Shown here: in pieces, positions 8,747 through 20,413 of the stretch
Layout of the letters: the number at the start of each line of letters is the position of its first letter
Position numbering within the stretch: the stretch's first letter is position 1
Made by a program: the position numbers and the translations under genes
The notes under the pieces: model-generated
The model's database searches: none
Told to the model about the DNA's origin: nothing
The model's input: only the letters and a program-made list of their open reading frames with translations
NCBI GenBank assembly: GCA_934445035.1
Contig: CAKSDI010000003.1
Span: forward strand, 186,001 to 250,000
DNA: 64,000 bases
Source of the DNA: an uncultured Eubacteriales bacterium
Lineage (GTDB): Bacteria; Bacillota; Clostridia; Oscillospirales; Acutalibacteraceae
Direction: 5' to 3'

Positions 8747-9430
8747 TCACTTTCTCCTGACTTTAATTTGTTTTTCCTCGCCTGAAATTATTCTTTTTAT
8801 ATTAGGAATATGTTTAATAATAATTATAATTCCCATAAATATGCTTAAAAGTGCCTGCGGAAGAATAGCCGCATTAAGATCAAGCGGATTTTCGAAAATC
8901 CCGATAGGGCTGTTATTAAATATCGCCGAAAGCGATATTACTACCACTGTGGCGACAAGAGAACCTATAGAAACGGTTTTAGATAAAAGCGTAACGAGAG
9001 CGAAAACAACCAAACCTATTATGATCGCTTTAGGACAGCAGACAGCATAAATTCCTACGCTTACCGCAACTCCCTTTCCGCCTCTGAACTGATAAAACAG
9101 CGGAAAAACATGGCCTACCATACATATAAGACCGCAAATATATGCGCCGTAAATCGGATATGCCCACGATAGCGTGGGGTCCGCCGATAAAATCTGGCTG
9201 AAAACAGCTTTTCCTATAAGGCAGGCGGCAAAGCCCTTAAGAGCGTCACACAAAAATGTGAGAATACCGGGTACTACTCCCCCGACTCTTAAAACATTTG
9301 TAGCTCCGGCGTTTCCGCTGCCGAAATCTCTTATATCGTTTTTAGTAAAGCATTTGGTGAAAATAACCGCGAAGTTAATACTTCCGAGAAAATAAGCGGC
9401 TAAAATTGTACCGATAACTGCAAACGCCAT
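8747..9430 (-). CDS. plsY: Acyl-phosphate:glycerol-3-phosphate acyltransferase
   Basis: A 227-residue integral membrane protein of the PlsY family, which makes lysophosphatidate from acyl-phosphate and glycerol-3-phosphate. The three family loops are visible: YFLGSINFAVI plus DIRDFGSGNAGATNVLRVGG, then HVFPLFYQFRGGKGVAVSVG, then a C-terminal IFMGIIIIIKHIPNIKRI. The start codon overlaps the stop of der and the stop is 2 nt from gpsA. The product of the next gene, glycerol-3-phosphate, is its substrate. Confidence 0.95.
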   Translation of the reverse strand: MAFAVIGTILAAYFLGSINFAVIFTKCFTKNDIRDFGSGNAGATNVLRVGGVVPGILTFLCDALKGFAACLIGKAVFSQILSADPTLSWAYPIYGAYICGLICMVGHVFPLFYQFRGGKGVAVSVGIYAVCCPKAIIIGLVVFALVTLLSKTVSIGSLVATVVVISLSAIFNNSPIGIFENPLDLNAAILPQALLSIFMGIIIIIKHIPNIKRIISGEEKQIKVRRK

Positions 9431-10752
9431 TATTTTTCTCCTCTTTCCCGAATGACAAATCTAACCGGCGTGCCCTCAAGACCGAACACCGATCTTATCT
9501 GATTTTCGAGATATCTCTGATATGAAAAATGGAAAAGATCCTTATCATTGCAAAAGCATACAAAGGTGGGCGGACAGGTCGAAGCCTGAGTCATATAATA
9601 AATTCTGAGCCTTTTGCCCTTATCTGTGGGCGGCTGAACGCGCGAAGTGGCGTCGGCAAGAATATCGTTAAGCTTACCTGTGGAAATGCGCATAGCATTT
9701 TGCGCATAAACATATTTTATAAGCTCAAAAAGCTTGTCTATCCGCTGACCGGTTTTAGCCGAAATAAAGATAATAGGCGCAAATGACATAAACGAAAAGT
9801 CGACAGCAAGCTTTTTCCTGTAGGAGTCCATAGTCTGCCCATCTTTTTCAACAATATCCCATTTATTAACAACTATAATGCACGCTTTGCCCTGCTCGAG
9901 AGCAAGACCGGCAACTTTAGAATCCTGTTCGGTAAATCCGTCGGTTCCGTCTATCATTATAACACAAACATTGGCTCTTTCAATAGCCATTTTTGCTCTT
10001 AAAACACTGTATTTTTCTATTTTATCTTCTATCTTGCTTTTTCTTCGAAGTCCGGCGGTATCGATAAAATTAAATCTGCCGAATTTGTTTTCAACAAGCG
10101 TGTCTATCGCGTCGCGCGTGGTTCCCGCAATATCGGAAACGATAGACCTTTCTTCGCCCGAGATTTTATTTACAAGCGAAGATTTTCCCGCGTTGGGCTT
10201 GCCTATAACAGCCACTTCTATAGTATCGGGATCTTCGTCCGAAAAGCTTAAGTCCGGAAGATTTTCCATAACCGCGTCAAGAAGATCGCCTGTGCCGTGG
10301 CCGTGAACGGATGATACGCCTATCGGCTCAGAAAGCCCGAGATTATAAAATTCATAAAATTCGGGAGGCATTTCTCCTACAGAGTCGCATTTATTCACGC
10401 AAAGAAGGATCGGTTTTCCGCTTTTTCTAAGCATTGCGGCTATCTCCTCGTCAGCCGCGGTAACGCCGCTTTTTAAATCGGTAACGAATATTATCACCGA
10501 GGCTGTTTCGACTGCAAGTTCTGCCTGAGCGCGCATTCCCGAAAGAATGGTATCATCCGAATCCGGCTCTATTCCGCCTGTATCGATCAGCATTATTTTT
10601 TTGCCTTTCCATTCGGTGTCGCCATAGATCCTGTCGCGGGTAACTCCCGGTGTATCGTCAACAATAGAAACCCTTTTTCCTATCAGCTTATTAAAAAGCG
10701 TGGATTTTCCGACATTCGGTCTTCCTACTATTGCCACTATCGGTTTAGCCAA
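9430..10752 (-). CDS. der: Ribosome-associated GTPase Der (EngA)
   Basis: 440 residues with two tandem GTPase domains, which is diagnostic for Der. The first P-loop is GRPNVGKSTLF at about residue 8; the second is GKPNAGKSSLV at about residue 184. NKCD, NKWD and DTAGL motifs follow, then a KH-like C-terminal domain (LRIYYMTQASTCPPTFVCFCN). It acts in 50S subunit maturation. The start is a TTG at 10752 (an AGGA sits about 10 nt upstream); there is no ATG in a better place. It is the first gene of the der-plsY-gpsA operon. Confidence 0.97.
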   Translation of the reverse strand: MAKPIVAIVGRPNVGKSTLFNKLIGKRVSIVDDTPGVTRDRIYGDTEWKGKKIMLIDTGGIEPDSDDTILSGMRAQAELAVETASVIIFVTDLKSGVTAADEEIAAMLRKSGKPILLCVNKCDSVGEMPPEFYEFYNLGLSEPIGVSSVHGHGTGDLLDAVMENLPDLSFSDEDPDTIEVAVIGKPNAGKSSLVNKISGEERSIVSDIAGTTRDAIDTLVENKFGRFNFIDTAGLRRKSKIEDKIEKYSVLRAKMAIERANVCVIMIDGTDGFTEQDSKVAGLALEQGKACIIVVNKWDIVEKDGQTMDSYRKKLAVDFSFMSFAPIIFISAKTGQRIDKLFELIKYVYAQNAMRISTGKLNDILADATSRVQPPTDKGKRLRIYYMTQASTCPPTFVCFCNDKDLFHFSYQRYLENQIRSVFGLEGTPVRFVIRERGEK

Positions 10753-10787
10753 AACTTATCAGTCCTTTCTTCATCGGTGTAAAAAAC

Positions 10788-10809
10788 AGAGGAGGATCGC
10801 TCCTCCTCT
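10788..10809 (-). terminator. Terminator after rpmF
   Basis: The GC-rich hairpin agaggagga / tcctcctct with loop tcgc is followed by six Ts on the minus strand. Confidence 0.85.
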
Positions 10810-10823
10810 TTTTCTTTCGGATT

Positions 10824-11006
10824 TTAATCTGCTACTTTAATAACCTCTCGGCCGTTATATTTGCCGCAAGCAGGACAAAGTCTGTGCGGACGCTTATACT
10901 CTCCGCAGCTCGGACATCTTACCAATGCCGGAGCTTCTATTTTCCATAAATTGTTTCTTCTCTTATCGCGTCTTGCTTTAGAGGTTTTTCTCTTTGGTAC
11001 TGCCAT
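10824..11006 (-). CDS. rpmF: 50S ribosomal protein L32
   Basis: A 60-residue L32 with start MAVPKRKTSKARRDKRR and two zinc-binding pairs (CPSC, CPAC). The ATG at 11006 is chosen: AGGAGGTG lies 6 nt upstream, overlapping a GTG that would otherwise extend the frame by three codons. It follows the YceD-family gene by 31 nt, the common yceD-rpmF pairing in bacteria. Confidence 0.96.
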   Translation of the reverse strand: MAVPKRKTSKARRDKRRNNLWKIEAPALVRCPSCGEYKRPHRLCPACGKYNGREVIKVAD

Positions 11007-11037
11007 TTTCAGCACCTCCTTAAAGAATTATATAAAA

Positions 11038-11535
11038 TTATTTTTCAAGCAGTTCGGCGAGCTTTGCAAGCCTTGGATCGATTTCCTTGAAATCGCAGCC
11101 GCATTCGCCCTCATTAAGATCTTTGCCGCATTTAGGGCAAATTCCTTTACAGCTTTCCTGACATAAAAATTTAGTGGGTAAACTCAAAATGACCTCGGAA
11201 TAAATAAACTCGTCAAGATCAAGCTTCATTCCCGGAATTACAACGATCGTGTCGCTGTCCTCCCCCTCAATAGACGGGGCAAGTATCTTATCGATATTAA
11301 GACAGAATTCACGGTCCGTATCTTTTCCGCAGCGGTCACAAACGGAGCTATATAAATACCTGATCTCCATTTCGAGCGATACCACACTCGCCCGATTTGA
11401 TACCCGGCCTTTGGCTGTTACGGGATTTTTGAGCGGAAAAACACCCGAAACATCAACGCCTGACATATCATATTCATAATCTATTTGCAGCTCTGAATTC
11501 TCAGCGGCAAATATATTTTTCAGATCAAGTACCAT
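11038..11535 (-). CDS. YceD family protein (DUF177)
   Basis: A 165-residue protein of the YceD/DUF177 family, whose members are nearly always next to rpmF and are implicated in 23S rRNA accumulation. Cysteine pairs CDRC (about residue 66) and CKGICPKC with CGC near the end suggest zinc binding, as in many Firmicutes versions. It is the first gene of the yceD-rpmF operon. Confidence 0.88.
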   Translation of the reverse strand: MVLDLKNIFAAENSELQIDYEYDMSGVDVSGVFPLKNPVTAKGRVSNRASVVSLEMEIRYLYSSVCDRCGKDTDREFCLNIDKILAPSIEGEDSDTIVVIPGMKLDLDEFIYSEVILSLPTKFLCQESCKGICPKCGKDLNEGECGCDFKEIDPRLAKLAELLEK

Positions 11536-11618
11536 AAATATACCTCACAAAAAGTACCCGAAATGTCACAAAGTATATTATATAATCGTGCGGTGCCTTT
11601 GTCAAGTGAATTTTGAAA

Positions 11619-12221
11619 TTATTTGAACATTTTGGCAATAGCCGGAACTATTTCTTTTATAACAGTATCGGTAGTGTTAACACAAAGATCGTAAGTCATA
11701 AGATCTCCCCAGTTTCCGCCGGTGTAAAAATCATAATATCTCTGGCGCTCCCTGTCGAGATTCTTTATTTTCTTTTTCATTTGCCTGTCCGTTAGATGCT
11801 CATTCTCAGGCGATCTTTTTTTACATCTCTCTATTCTGCTGTTCATATCGGCATAAACGAATATCTTATAAGGCTTTTTGCTTCTTAATATGTAGTCGGC
11901 GCATCTGCCTACTATAACGCAGTCTGATTTTTCCGCAAGCTCGGTTATTATTTTGTTCTGCGCGTCATATACAGAGCGGAGCTGCTTTGAAGTATAATCC
12001 TCAAAATAAGCGAAGCTCTGACCTACAGTGATAGGATAAAGGCTGTGCGGAGTGTGCTCTACGACTTCTTTTACATATTCCTCGGAAAGCGAGGTATGTT
12101 TAGATATCTCGGTGATGATCTCTTTATCGTAATACTCTATATTAAGTTCTTCCGCAAGTCTTCTTCCGAGTTCTCTTCCTCCGCTTCCGAACTGACGCCC
12201 GATCGTTATGATTTTTCCCAT
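11619..12221 (-). CDS. Cytidylate kinase-like family protein
   Basis: 200 residues from the ATG at 12221, which has AGGAGG 7-8 nt upstream; a longer frame starts 18 codons earlier without a good site. The N-terminus IITIGRQFGSGGRELGRRLAEEL is the P-loop of the cytidylate-kinase-like family. It is followed by a nucleotide-kinase core (VIVGRCADYIL, FVYADMNSRIERC, and an R-rich lid NLDRERQRYYDFY). This is a paralogue of Cmk common in Clostridia; substrate and role are not established. Confidence 0.85.
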   Translation of the reverse strand: MGKIITIGRQFGSGGRELGRRLAEELNIEYYDKEIITEISKHTSLSEEYVKEVVEHTPHSLYPITVGQSFAYFEDYTSKQLRSVYDAQNKIITELAEKSDCVIVGRCADYILRSKKPYKIFVYADMNSRIERCKKRSPENEHLTDRQMKKKIKNLDRERQRYYDFYTGGNWGDLMTYDLCVNTTDTVIKEIVPAIAKMFK

Positions 12222-12285
12222 AAAAATACCTCCTTCTTTCCTTAATATTTTATCACAAATTATCAAAAAAGTCAATAAATCAGTA

Positions 12286-13062
12286 TCAAATCACCTGTTT
12301 TATCTGAAGTCTTAATTTATCGCTTATCATTGCAATAAACTCGCTGTTGGTAGGCTTGCCCCGGCTGTTTTGAATAGTATAACCGAAGTATGAGTCGAAA
12401 ACATCGACATTTCCTCTGTCCCAAGCGACCTCTATTGCGTGGCGGATCGCTCTTTCAACTCTTGAAGCGGTGGTCTGATATTTCTTTGCAACCGAAGGAT
12501 ATAAAAGCTTAGTTACCGAATTTATAACCTCCGTATCGTTTACCGCCATCATGATCGCATCTCTTAAATAATGATAGCCTTTAATATGAGCCGGAACGCC
12601 GATCTGATGAAGAATTTCGGTTATCATAAGCTCAAGCTTATTGGCATTTACGGTTTCAGCCGCCTCTTTAGCCGCTTTTTCCTTTTTAAATCCCGAAAGC
12701 TTTATTATTCTTTCTGCCATAGTATCGATATCAAAAGGTTTTAAGAAGTAGTATGCCGCACCTGCTTCTAAAGTTTCCTTTTCAAGCATCTGATTATCAA
12801 ATGCCGACATCGCCATAACAAGCGGTCTTTTATCGGGATTTAATTTTTCAAGATTCTTAAGAACACCGATAATATCAAGATTAGGCATAAAAACATCTGC
12901 TAAAACTATATCGGGTTCAACGCTTTCTATCTTTTCGAGAAGTTTAAGACCGTCCTTTTCACATCTTACCGCTTCCATAGAATAGCTTTGCAGAGTTTTC
13001 GCACAATTTTGACTAAATTCCGTAGAATCATCCGCAATTACAACTTTTAATTTATTTTCCAT
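12286..13062 (-). CDS. spo0A: Sporulation master response regulator Spo0A
   Basis: 258 residues. The N-terminal receiver has the acidic pair D11/D12, phospho-acceptor D56 (IVLADVFMP), S86 and K108. The C-terminal effector domain holds the Spo0A recognition-helix region ([20 protein letters not shown]) and the conserved ending [19 protein letters not shown]. It binds 0A boxes (TGTCGAA) and commits the cell to sporulation. A minus-strand promoter TTGTCA-N17-TAAAAT precedes it. It is transcribed divergently from mscL, whose promoter region contains a TGTCGAA match. Its presence marks the organism as a spore-former or a recent descendant. Confidence 0.97.
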   Translation of the reverse strand: MENKLKVVIADDSTEFSQNCAKTLQSYSMEAVRCEKDGLKLLEKIESVEPDIVLADVFMPNLDIIGVLKNLEKLNPDKRPLVMAMSAFDNQMLEKETLEAGAAYYFLKPFDIDTMAERIIKLSGFKKEKAAKEAAETVNANKLELMITEILHQIGVPAHIKGYHYLRDAIMMAVNDTEVINSVTKLLYPSVAKKYQTTASRVERAIRHAIEVAWDRGNVDVFDSYFGYTIQNSRGKPTNSEFIAMISDKLRLQIKQVI

Positions 13063-13367
13063 AATAAAACCTCCTTAATTAACTATTAAGAATTTTATCA
13101 TAATTTCTAAATTTTGACAACGGGTTTTTTCTATCTTTTTTAGCTACATTTTGTTAAAAATTGTCGGTTAAATTCAAAAATCCCTTAAATAAGCGATTTT
13201 TTGTAAAAATAATTTTAAAAAATTATTAATTATTTTTAAATGAATTCTAATCTATTGACATATATTGTCATTTTGTTAGAATTTTTTGAAATTTTATTTA
13301 CTATATTGTCGAATTATGTTATACTTTGAAAGTAGAAAAAAGATTAAAAAAACGGAGGTTTTTAAAA
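13063..13367. promoter_or_regulatory. spo0A-mscL divergent regulatory region
   Basis: This 305-nt, very AT-rich spacer has no gene. It holds a palindrome TGACA TATAT TGTCA (13256-13270), a Spo0A-box match TGTCGAA (13307-13313), and a plus-strand promoter TTTACT-N17-TATACT whose -10 is near 13318-13323. The 0A box lies in the spacer between the two promoter hexamers, where binding would be expected to affect mscL transcription. Confidence 0.5.
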
Positions 13368-13769
13368 ATGAAAAAATTTTTTGAAGAATTTAAAAAATTC
13401 GCCCTTAAAGGGAATGCTCTCGATCTTGCGGTAGGTATGATAATCGGTTCTGCATTCACAGGAATAGTCACTTCCCTTACAAGCAATTTTATCCAGCCTA
13501 TTCTCGATTTTGTGACAAGAGCACACCCGGCGCTTTACACAAAGGAAGAAATTTTATCGTTTATATCGGCGTTTATAAGCTCGGTAGTTAATTTCTTTAT
13601 TATAGCGCTGGTTTTATTCTTACTTGTTAAAGGACTCAATTATCTCGTTTCATTGCACAGCAAGGATACCGAAGAAAAGCCCGTGACTGTTAAAACCTGC
13701 CCTTACTGCAAAAGTGAAATTCACATTGACGCTACACGGTGCCCTCACTGCACAAGCGAGCTTAAATAA
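13368..13769 (+). CDS. mscL: Large-conductance mechanosensitive channel with C-terminal zinc ribbon
   Basis: 133 residues from the ATG at 13368 (GGAGG 8 nt upstream; an in-frame upstream start at 13326 lacks one). The first half is MscL: amphipathic FFEEFKKFALKGNALDLAVGMIIGSAF, then TM1, and TM2 at VVNFFIIALVLFLLVKGLNYL. The periplasmic-type loop is short. After TM2 the usual cytoplasmic helix is replaced or extended by a zinc ribbon, CPYC...CPHC. The channel opens under membrane tension to release solutes during hypo-osmotic shock. It may be under Spo0A control (see the upstream region). Confidence 0.93.
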   Translation: MKKFFEEFKKFALKGNALDLAVGMIIGSAFTGIVTSLTSNFIQPILDFVTRAHPALYTKEEILSFISAFISSVVNFFIIALVLFLLVKGLNYLVSLHSKDTEEKPVTVKTCPYCKSEIHIDATRCPHCTSELK

Positions 13770-13786
13770 AATAATAAAAATAAAAA

Positions 13787-13816
13787 AGGTGCGGCAGAAA
13801 AATTCTGCTGCACCTT
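13787..13816. terminator. Bidirectional terminator between mscL and tuf
   Basis: The stem aaggtgcggcagaa / ttctgctgcacctt (one mismatch) separates two convergent genes. A-tracts and T-tracts on each side allow termination in both directions. Confidence 0.85.
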
Positions 13817-13833
13817 AATTTTATATACAGTTA

Positions 13834-15036
13834 TTAGCCGTTGATCTTAGTAACAACGCCGGAACCTACTGTACGACCGCCTTCACGGATAGCGAAGCGG
13901 AGTCCCTCTTCAATAGCGATAGGAGTGATGAGTTCAACATCCATCTCTACATTATCGCCGGGCATGCACATTTCAGTGCCTGCGGGAAGAGATACAACAC
14001 CGGTAACGTCGGTAGTTCTGAAATAGAACTGAGGACGATAGTTGTTGAAGAACGGAGTATGACGGCCGCCTTCATCCTTAGTCAGAACATAAACCTGACC
14101 GTGGAATTTAGTGTGGGGGTTGATTGAGCCGGGTTTGCAAAGAACCTGACCACGCTCAACATCTTCACGGCCTACGCCACGGAGAAGAGCGCCGACATTG
14201 TCGCCTGCCTCACAGTAATCAAGAGTTTTACGGAACATTTCCATTGAAGTAACAACGGTTTTCTTACGCTCGTCGGTAAGACCGATAATCTCAACTTCTT
14301 CACCTGCATTGAGCTTTCCGCGCTCAACACGGCCGGTAACAACGGTTCCGCGTCCGGAAATGGTCATAACATCCTCGATAGGCATAAGGAACGGCATATC
14401 AGCCTTACGGTCAGGAGTCGGGATATAATCATCGACAGCGTCCATAAGTTCCTTAATGCAAGCATACTCGGGAGCGTTAGGATCAGTTGAGGTGCACTCA
14501 AGAGCAACAAGAGCAGAACCCTTGATGATCGGAGTATCGTCGCCGGGGAACTCATATTTATCAAGAGTCTCACGGATTTCCATCTCAACGAGCTCGAGGA
14601 GCTCTTCGTCGTCAACCTGGTCGCACTTATTCATAAATACAACTATTGACGGAACGCCAACCTGACGGGCAAGAAGAAGATGCTCTTTAGTCTGAGCCAT
14701 CGGGCCGTCGGTAGCAGCGATAACGAGGATAGCGCCGTCCATCTGAGCAGCACCGGTGATCATGTTCTTAACATAGTCAGCATGTCCGGGGCAGTCAACA
14801 TGAGCGTAATGACGCTTCTCAGTTTCATACTCAACATGAGCGGTATTGATTGTTATACCACGCTCTCTCTCTTCAGGAGCCTTATCGATGTTTGCATAGT
14901 CCTCAAACTGTGCCTGGCCCATTAAAGAAAGATACTTAGTGATAGCTGCGGTTAGAGTGGTTTTGCCGTGATCAACATGTCCGATAGTACCAATGTTAAC
15001 ATGCGGCTTATTGCGTTCAAATTTTGCCTTTGCCAT
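13834..15036 (-). CDS. tuf: Translation elongation factor Tu
   Basis: 400 residues of a canonical EF-Tu: start [21 protein letters not shown]-loop [20 protein letters not shown], and C-terminal domains ending in VGSGVVTKI. It delivers aminoacyl-tRNA to the ribosome. It is the last gene of the str cluster (rpsL-rpsG-fusA-tuf), but a separate promoter lies in the 92-nt gap before it. Confidence 0.99.
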   Translation of the reverse strand: MAKAKFERNKPHVNIGTIGHVDHGKTTLTAAITKYLSLMGQAQFEDYANIDKAPEERERGITINTAHVEYETEKRHYAHVDCPGHADYVKNMITGAAQMDGAILVIAATDGPMAQTKEHLLLARQVGVPSIVVFMNKCDQVDDEELLELVEMEIRETLDKYEFPGDDTPIIKGSALVALECTSTDPNAPEYACIKELMDAVDDYIPTPDRKADMPFLMPIEDVMTISGRGTVVTGRVERGKLNAGEEVEIIGLTDERKKTVVTSMEMFRKTLDYCEAGDNVGALLRGVGREDVERGQVLCKPGSINPHTKFHGQVYVLTKDEGGRHTPFFNNYRPQFYFRTTDVTGVVSLPAGTEMCMPGDNVEMDVELITPIAIEEGLRFAIREGGRTVGSGVVTKING

Positions 15037-15080
15037 TATAAATTTCCTCCTTAGAATACTAATTGTTAGTATACATTAAT

Positions 15081-15109
15081 AGTTTACCAAATAATTGAAT
15101 AAATTTCAA
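15081..15109 (-). promoter_or_regulatory. Promoter for tuf
   Basis: Reading the minus strand: TTGAAA (15104-15109), 17-nt spacer, TAAACT (15081-15086). An inverted repeat (atactaattgttagtat, 15057-15073) lies between it and the ribosome-binding site. It would let tuf be expressed at a higher level than the upstream str genes. Confidence 0.6.
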
Positions 15110-15128
15110 GTATTATTTAATCAAGAAA

Positions 15129-17210
15129 TCAATCTTTCTTGGATCTTGAAGAAATAATCTTTTCTGCGATGCTCTTCGGAACTTCCTTATAGCCGTCGGG
15201 TTCCATAACATACTGTCCGCGGCCCTGAGTCTTGGATCTTAAGTCGGTTGCGTAACCGAACATATCTCCGAGAGGAACGCGAGCATTGATCTGCTTAAGA
15301 CCGGAACGGTCTTCAAATCCCTGGATTTCACCGCGGCGAGAGTTAAGATCGCCGATAACATCGCCCATATAATCTTCGGGAACGATTACGGTTACTTTCA
15401 TTATAGGCTCAAGAAGAACAGGATCTGCAATTCTGCAAGCTTCTTTGAAAGCCATAGAACCTGCTATCTTAAATGCCATTTCGGAAGAGTCGACCTCGTG
15501 ATAAGATCCGTCATAAAGAGTGACCTTAACATCGACTACGGGATAGCCGGCAAGAACGCCTGCCTGCAATGCTCCCTGAACACCGGCGTCAACAGCGGGG
15601 ATAAATTCTTTCGGAATCGTTCCGCCTGTTACGGCATTGATAAATTCATAGCCTTTTCCGGTTTCGTTCGGCTCAACGATCATCTTAACATGACCGTACT
15701 GACCGGAACCGCCGGACTGACGCTTATACTTGGTTTCATGATCGACTTTCTTGCGGATGCTCTCTTTATAAGCAACCTGCGGAGCGCCGACATTTGCTTC
15801 TACCTTGAATTCGCGGAGAAGTCTGTCAACGATGATCTCAAGGTGGAGCTCGCCCATTCCTGCGATGATCGTCTGACCGGTTTCTTCGTCGGTATAGCAC
15901 TTAAAGGTAGGATCCTCTTCTGCAAGTTTTGCAAGAGCGATACCCATTTTCTCCTGACCGGCCTTAGTCTTAGGCTCGATAGCAACACGGATAACCGGCT
16001 CGGGGAAGTTCATAGATTCGAGAATAACGGGGTGCTTTTCGTCGCAGAGAGTATCACCTGTGGTGGTATTCTTAAGACCTACGGCAGCGGCGATATCGCC
16101 TGCATAGCAAACTTCGAGATCCTCGCGGTGGTTAGCGTGCATCTGAAGAATTCTTCCCATTCTTTCTCTGTTCTGCTTAATTGAGTTGTAAACGCCCGCG
16201 CCTGCGGCAACAGTGCCTGAATATACGCGGAAGTAGCAGATCTTTCCGACAAACGGATCGGTCGCAATTTTGAAAGCCAAAGCAGAAAACGGCTCGTCGT
16301 CTGACGCATGCCTATCCTCTTCTTCACCGGTATCGGGGTTTGTACCCTTGATAGCGGGAATGTCGGTAGGAGCCGGCATAAAGTCAACTATAGCGTCGAG
16401 CAAAGGCTGAACGCCCTTGTTTCTGTAAGCTGTACCGCAGGTAACGGGAACCATTTCATTGGCTATTGTTGCCTTACGGATTATACGCTTGATTTCTTCA
16501 ACAGAAGGCTCAACACCCTCAAAATATTTTTCCATAAGCTCGTCGTCCTGTTCAACAACAGCTTCGATCAGAGCAGTACGGTATTTTTCAGCAAGCTCTT
16601 TCATATCCTCGGGAATTTCTTCGCGCCTTATATCTTTTCCGAGATCGTCATAATAGATCTCGGCGTCGTTATTGATAAGGTCGACAATTCCTCTGAAAGT
16701 ATCTTCAGCGCCTATCGGGAGCTGAATCGGAACAGCGTTGCAGTTAAATCTGTCCTTGATCATATCAAGAACATGATAGAAATCCGCGCCCATAATATCC
16801 ATTTTATTTACGAATATCATACGCGGAACGTGGTATTCATTAGCCTGATGCCATACGGTTTCAGACTGCGGCTCAACACCGCCCTTTGCGCACAAAACGG
16901 TTACGGAACCGTCAAGAACACGCAGTGAACGCTGAACTTCAACTGTGAAGTCAACGTGTCCGGGAGTGTCGATAATATTGATACGATGGTCTTTCCAGAA
17001 ACAGGTGGTAGCAGCGGAGGTAATTGTTATACCTCTTTCTTTCTCCTGCTCCATCCAGTCCATTGTGGAAGCGCCGTCATGAGTTTCACCCAATTTACGG
17101 TTAATACCGGTATAAAAAAGGATACGCTCTGTCGTTGTAGTTTTACCGGCGTCAATATGAGCCATAATACCAATATTTCTTGTCATTTCAAGAGATACTT
17201 TTCTCGGCAT
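15129..17210 (-). CDS. fusA: Translation elongation factor G
   Basis: 693 residues of a canonical EF-G: P-loop [31 protein letters not shown], and domains II-V ending in [24 protein letters not shown]. It drives ribosomal translocation and, with RRF, recycling. I choose the ATG at 17210 (MPRKVS), because GGAGG at 17216-17220 lies inside the four-codon upstream extension. It is the third gene of the str operon. Confidence 0.98.
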   Translation of the reverse strand: MPRKVSLEMTRNIGIMAHIDAGKTTTTERILFYTGINRKLGETHDGASTMDWMEQEKERGITITSAATTCFWKDHRINIIDTPGHVDFTVEVQRSLRVLDGSVTVLCAKGGVEPQSETVWHQANEYHVPRMIFVNKMDIMGADFYHVLDMIKDRFNCNAVPIQLPIGAEDTFRGIVDLINNDAEIYYDDLGKDIRREEIPEDMKELAEKYRTALIEAVVEQDDELMEKYFEGVEPSVEEIKRIIRKATIANEMVPVTCGTAYRNKGVQPLLDAIVDFMPAPTDIPAIKGTNPDTGEEEDRHASDDEPFSALAFKIATDPFVGKICYFRVYSGTVAAGAGVYNSIKQNRERMGRILQMHANHREDLEVCYAGDIAAAVGLKNTTTGDTLCDEKHPVILESMNFPEPVIRVAIEPKTKAGQEKMGIALAKLAEEDPTFKCYTDEETGQTIIAGMGELHLEIIVDRLLREFKVEANVGAPQVAYKESIRKKVDHETKYKRQSGGSGQYGHVKMIVEPNETGKGYEFINAVTGGTIPKEFIPAVDAGVQGALQAGVLAGYPVVDVKVTLYDGSYHEVDSSEMAFKIAGSMAFKEACRIADPVLLEPIMKVTVIVPEDYMGDVIGDLNSRRGEIQGFEDRSGLKQINARVPLGDMFGYATDLRSKTQGRGQYVMEPDGYKEVPKSIAEKIISSRSKKD

Positions 17211-17253
17211 ATTATCCTCCATTTCGCATTAAGCGATTAAATAATCCGGTAAA

Positions 17254-17724
17254 TTACCATCTGTAATGAGCAAAAGCCTTATTAGCTTCTGCTGTTCTGT
17301 GCATTTCTTCACGCTTCTTAACAGCGTTGCCAAGACCGTTCGTTGCATCCATTATCTCGGCTGCAAGACGCTCTTTCATTGTGCGCTCTGAACGCTGACG
17401 GCTGAATGCCGTGAGCCAGCGCAAAGCCAAAGTCTGTTTTCTTTCGGGACGGACTTCAAACGGAACCTGATAGGTAGCTCCGCCCTTACGGACAGCTTTG
17501 CATTCGAGCTGCGGCATAATGTTTTCCATTGCCGCGTCGAAAACCTCAAGCGGTTCCTTTCCCGTTTTTTCACTGATGATGTCGAAAGCACCATAAACTA
17601 TCTTCTGTGCTACGCCTTTTTTACCGTCAAGCATAATGTTGTTGATAAGACGGGTAACCTTTTTAGAATTATAGATAGGATCCGGCAGTACATCGCGTTT
17701 TGCAATAAAGCCTCTTCTTGGCAC
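17254..17724 (-). CDS. rpsG: 30S ribosomal protein S7
   Basis: 156 residues when started at the GTG at 17724, which gives the family start [17 protein letters not shown] and the usual S7 length. GGAGG lies 8 nt upstream. A longer ATG frame from 17793 would add 23 non-conserved residues and is not credible. S7 nucleates the 30S head and, in E. coli, is the translational regulator of the str operon. Confidence 0.97.
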   Translation of the reverse strand: MPRRGFIAKRDVLPDPIYNSKKVTRLINNIMLDGKKGVAQKIVYGAFDIISEKTGKEPLEVFDAAMENIMPQLECKAVRKGGATYQVPFEVRPERKQTLALRWLTAFSRQRSERTMKERLAAEIMDATNGLGNAVKKREEMHRTAEANKAFAHYRW

Positions 17725-17858
17725 TTTACTTCCCTCCTTCATAATGATGATATCATAGGTACTCGAGTGACAAATTCCCGTCGCACCAAGCAAGGCTGAT
17801 ATAAAAAATTATATAAACCTGCTTGTTTTACAGCAGAGATTTCGTCTTAAAAATTAAA

Positions 17859-18284
17859 TTACTTCTTTGCACCTGCTTTAGGACGCTTAGCTCCGTATTT
17901 AGAACGGGACTGCATTCTGTTTGCTACACCCTGGGTGTCAAGAGTTCCTCTTACGATGTGATAACGCACACCGGGGAGATCCTTAACACGGCCGCCACGG
18001 ATAAGAACAACGCTGTGCTCCTGAAGGTTGTGGCCAATGCCCGGAATGTATGATGAAACCTCGATTCCGTTAGAAAGGCGGACTCTCGCGATTTTACGAA
18101 GAGCGGAGTTCGGCTTTTTCGGGGTAGAAGTTTTAACGGCTGTGCAGACACCGCGCTTCTGAGGCGAATCATTATCTGTGAGCTGACGCTTCATAGAATT
18201 GTAGCCTTTAAGAAGAGCAGGAGCTTTAGCCTTCTTCTCCACGGTTTCACGACCGCTGCGAACTAACTGGTTAAAGGTTGGCAC
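17859..18284 (-). CDS. rpsL: 30S ribosomal protein S12
   Basis: S12 with the decoding-centre blocks [15 protein letters not shown] and [28 protein letters not shown] (the streptomycin-target lysines are in the KKPNSALRK and RVKDLPG regions). The GTG at 18284 gives the family start [12 protein letters not shown] and 141 residues. An in-frame ATG three codons upstream is the alternative, but it is only about 2-3 nt from the GGAG. It is the first gene of the str operon, directly behind its promoter. Confidence 0.96.
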   Translation of the reverse strand: MPTFNQLVRSGRETVEKKAKAPALLKGYNSMKRQLTDNDSPQKRGVCTAVKTSTPKKPNSALRKIARVRLSNGIEVSSYIPGIGHNLQEHSVVLIRGGRVKDLPGVRYHIVRGTLDTQGVANRMQSRSKYGAKRPKAGAKK

Positions 18285-18358
18285 TTTTACCATCTCTCCT
18301 TTCTCAAATATTTATACGCAAAACCGGCGCAATACGCCATAATTTCACATACTTAAAT

Positions 18359-18387
18359 ATAATAACACCTACTTTAAAATTTGTCAA
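18359..18387 (-). promoter_or_regulatory. str operon promoter
   Basis: Minus strand: a perfect TTGACA (18382-18387), 17-nt spacer, TATTAT (18359-18364), about 75 nt before rpsL. It lies just after the groEL terminator, so the str operon is transcribed independently. Confidence 0.8.
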
Positions 18388-18401
18388 CAAAAAAATTAAA
18401 A

Positions 18402-18425
18402 AAGACCGCTTTTTTAAGCGGTCTT
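18402..18425 (-). terminator. Terminator after groEL
   Basis: The 9-bp hairpin aagaccgct / agcggtctt is followed by TTTTTTAATTTTTTT on the minus strand. Confidence 0.9.
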
Positions 18426-18446
18426 AAAAATTATCGGAATTTTTGA

Positions 18447-20090
<1,644 letters not shown>

Positions 20091-20104
20091 CTATTCCTCC
20101 CGAA

Positions 20105-20389
20105 TTATTCAACTATTGCAAGAATATCCGCTATATGGAGAACGGAATACTCTTCATCGTCAACTTTTATATCAGTTCCTGCATATTTGGCGGCGATAAC
20201 TTTATCTCCTACCTTAACTGTCATTTTAACCTCTTTACCGTCTACCATTCCGCCGGGGCCTACAGCTACAACTTCAGCTATCTGAGGCTTTTCTTTTGAA
20301 GCGGAAGTAAGAACTATACCGCTTTTAGTGGTTTCTTCTGTTTTGGCGGCTTTTACAACGACATTATCCGCAAGTGGTTTAATAATCAT
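20105..20389 (-). CDS. groES: 10 kDa co-chaperonin GroES
   Basis: 94 residues from the ATG at 20389 (GGAGG 7 nt upstream), giving the family start IIKPLADNVVVK and the usual length; the longer frame from 20431 is discarded. The mobile loop TTKSGIVLTSASKEKPQ and the VGPGG block are present. It caps the GroEL ring. Confidence 0.97.
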   Translation of the reverse strand: MIIKPLADNVVVKAAKTEETTKSGIVLTSASKEKPQIAEVVAVGPGGMVDGKEVKMTVKVGDKVIAAKYAGTDIKVDDEEYSVLHIADILAIVE

Positions 20390-20413
20390 TTTTATTCCTC
20401 CGTAAAATATGAT

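Noticed and set aside
15498..16928. Long plus-strand open frames (228 and 206 codons) inside fusA
   Set aside because: They are antisense shadows of the strongly conserved EF-G gene, with no ribosome-binding sites or recognisable domains.
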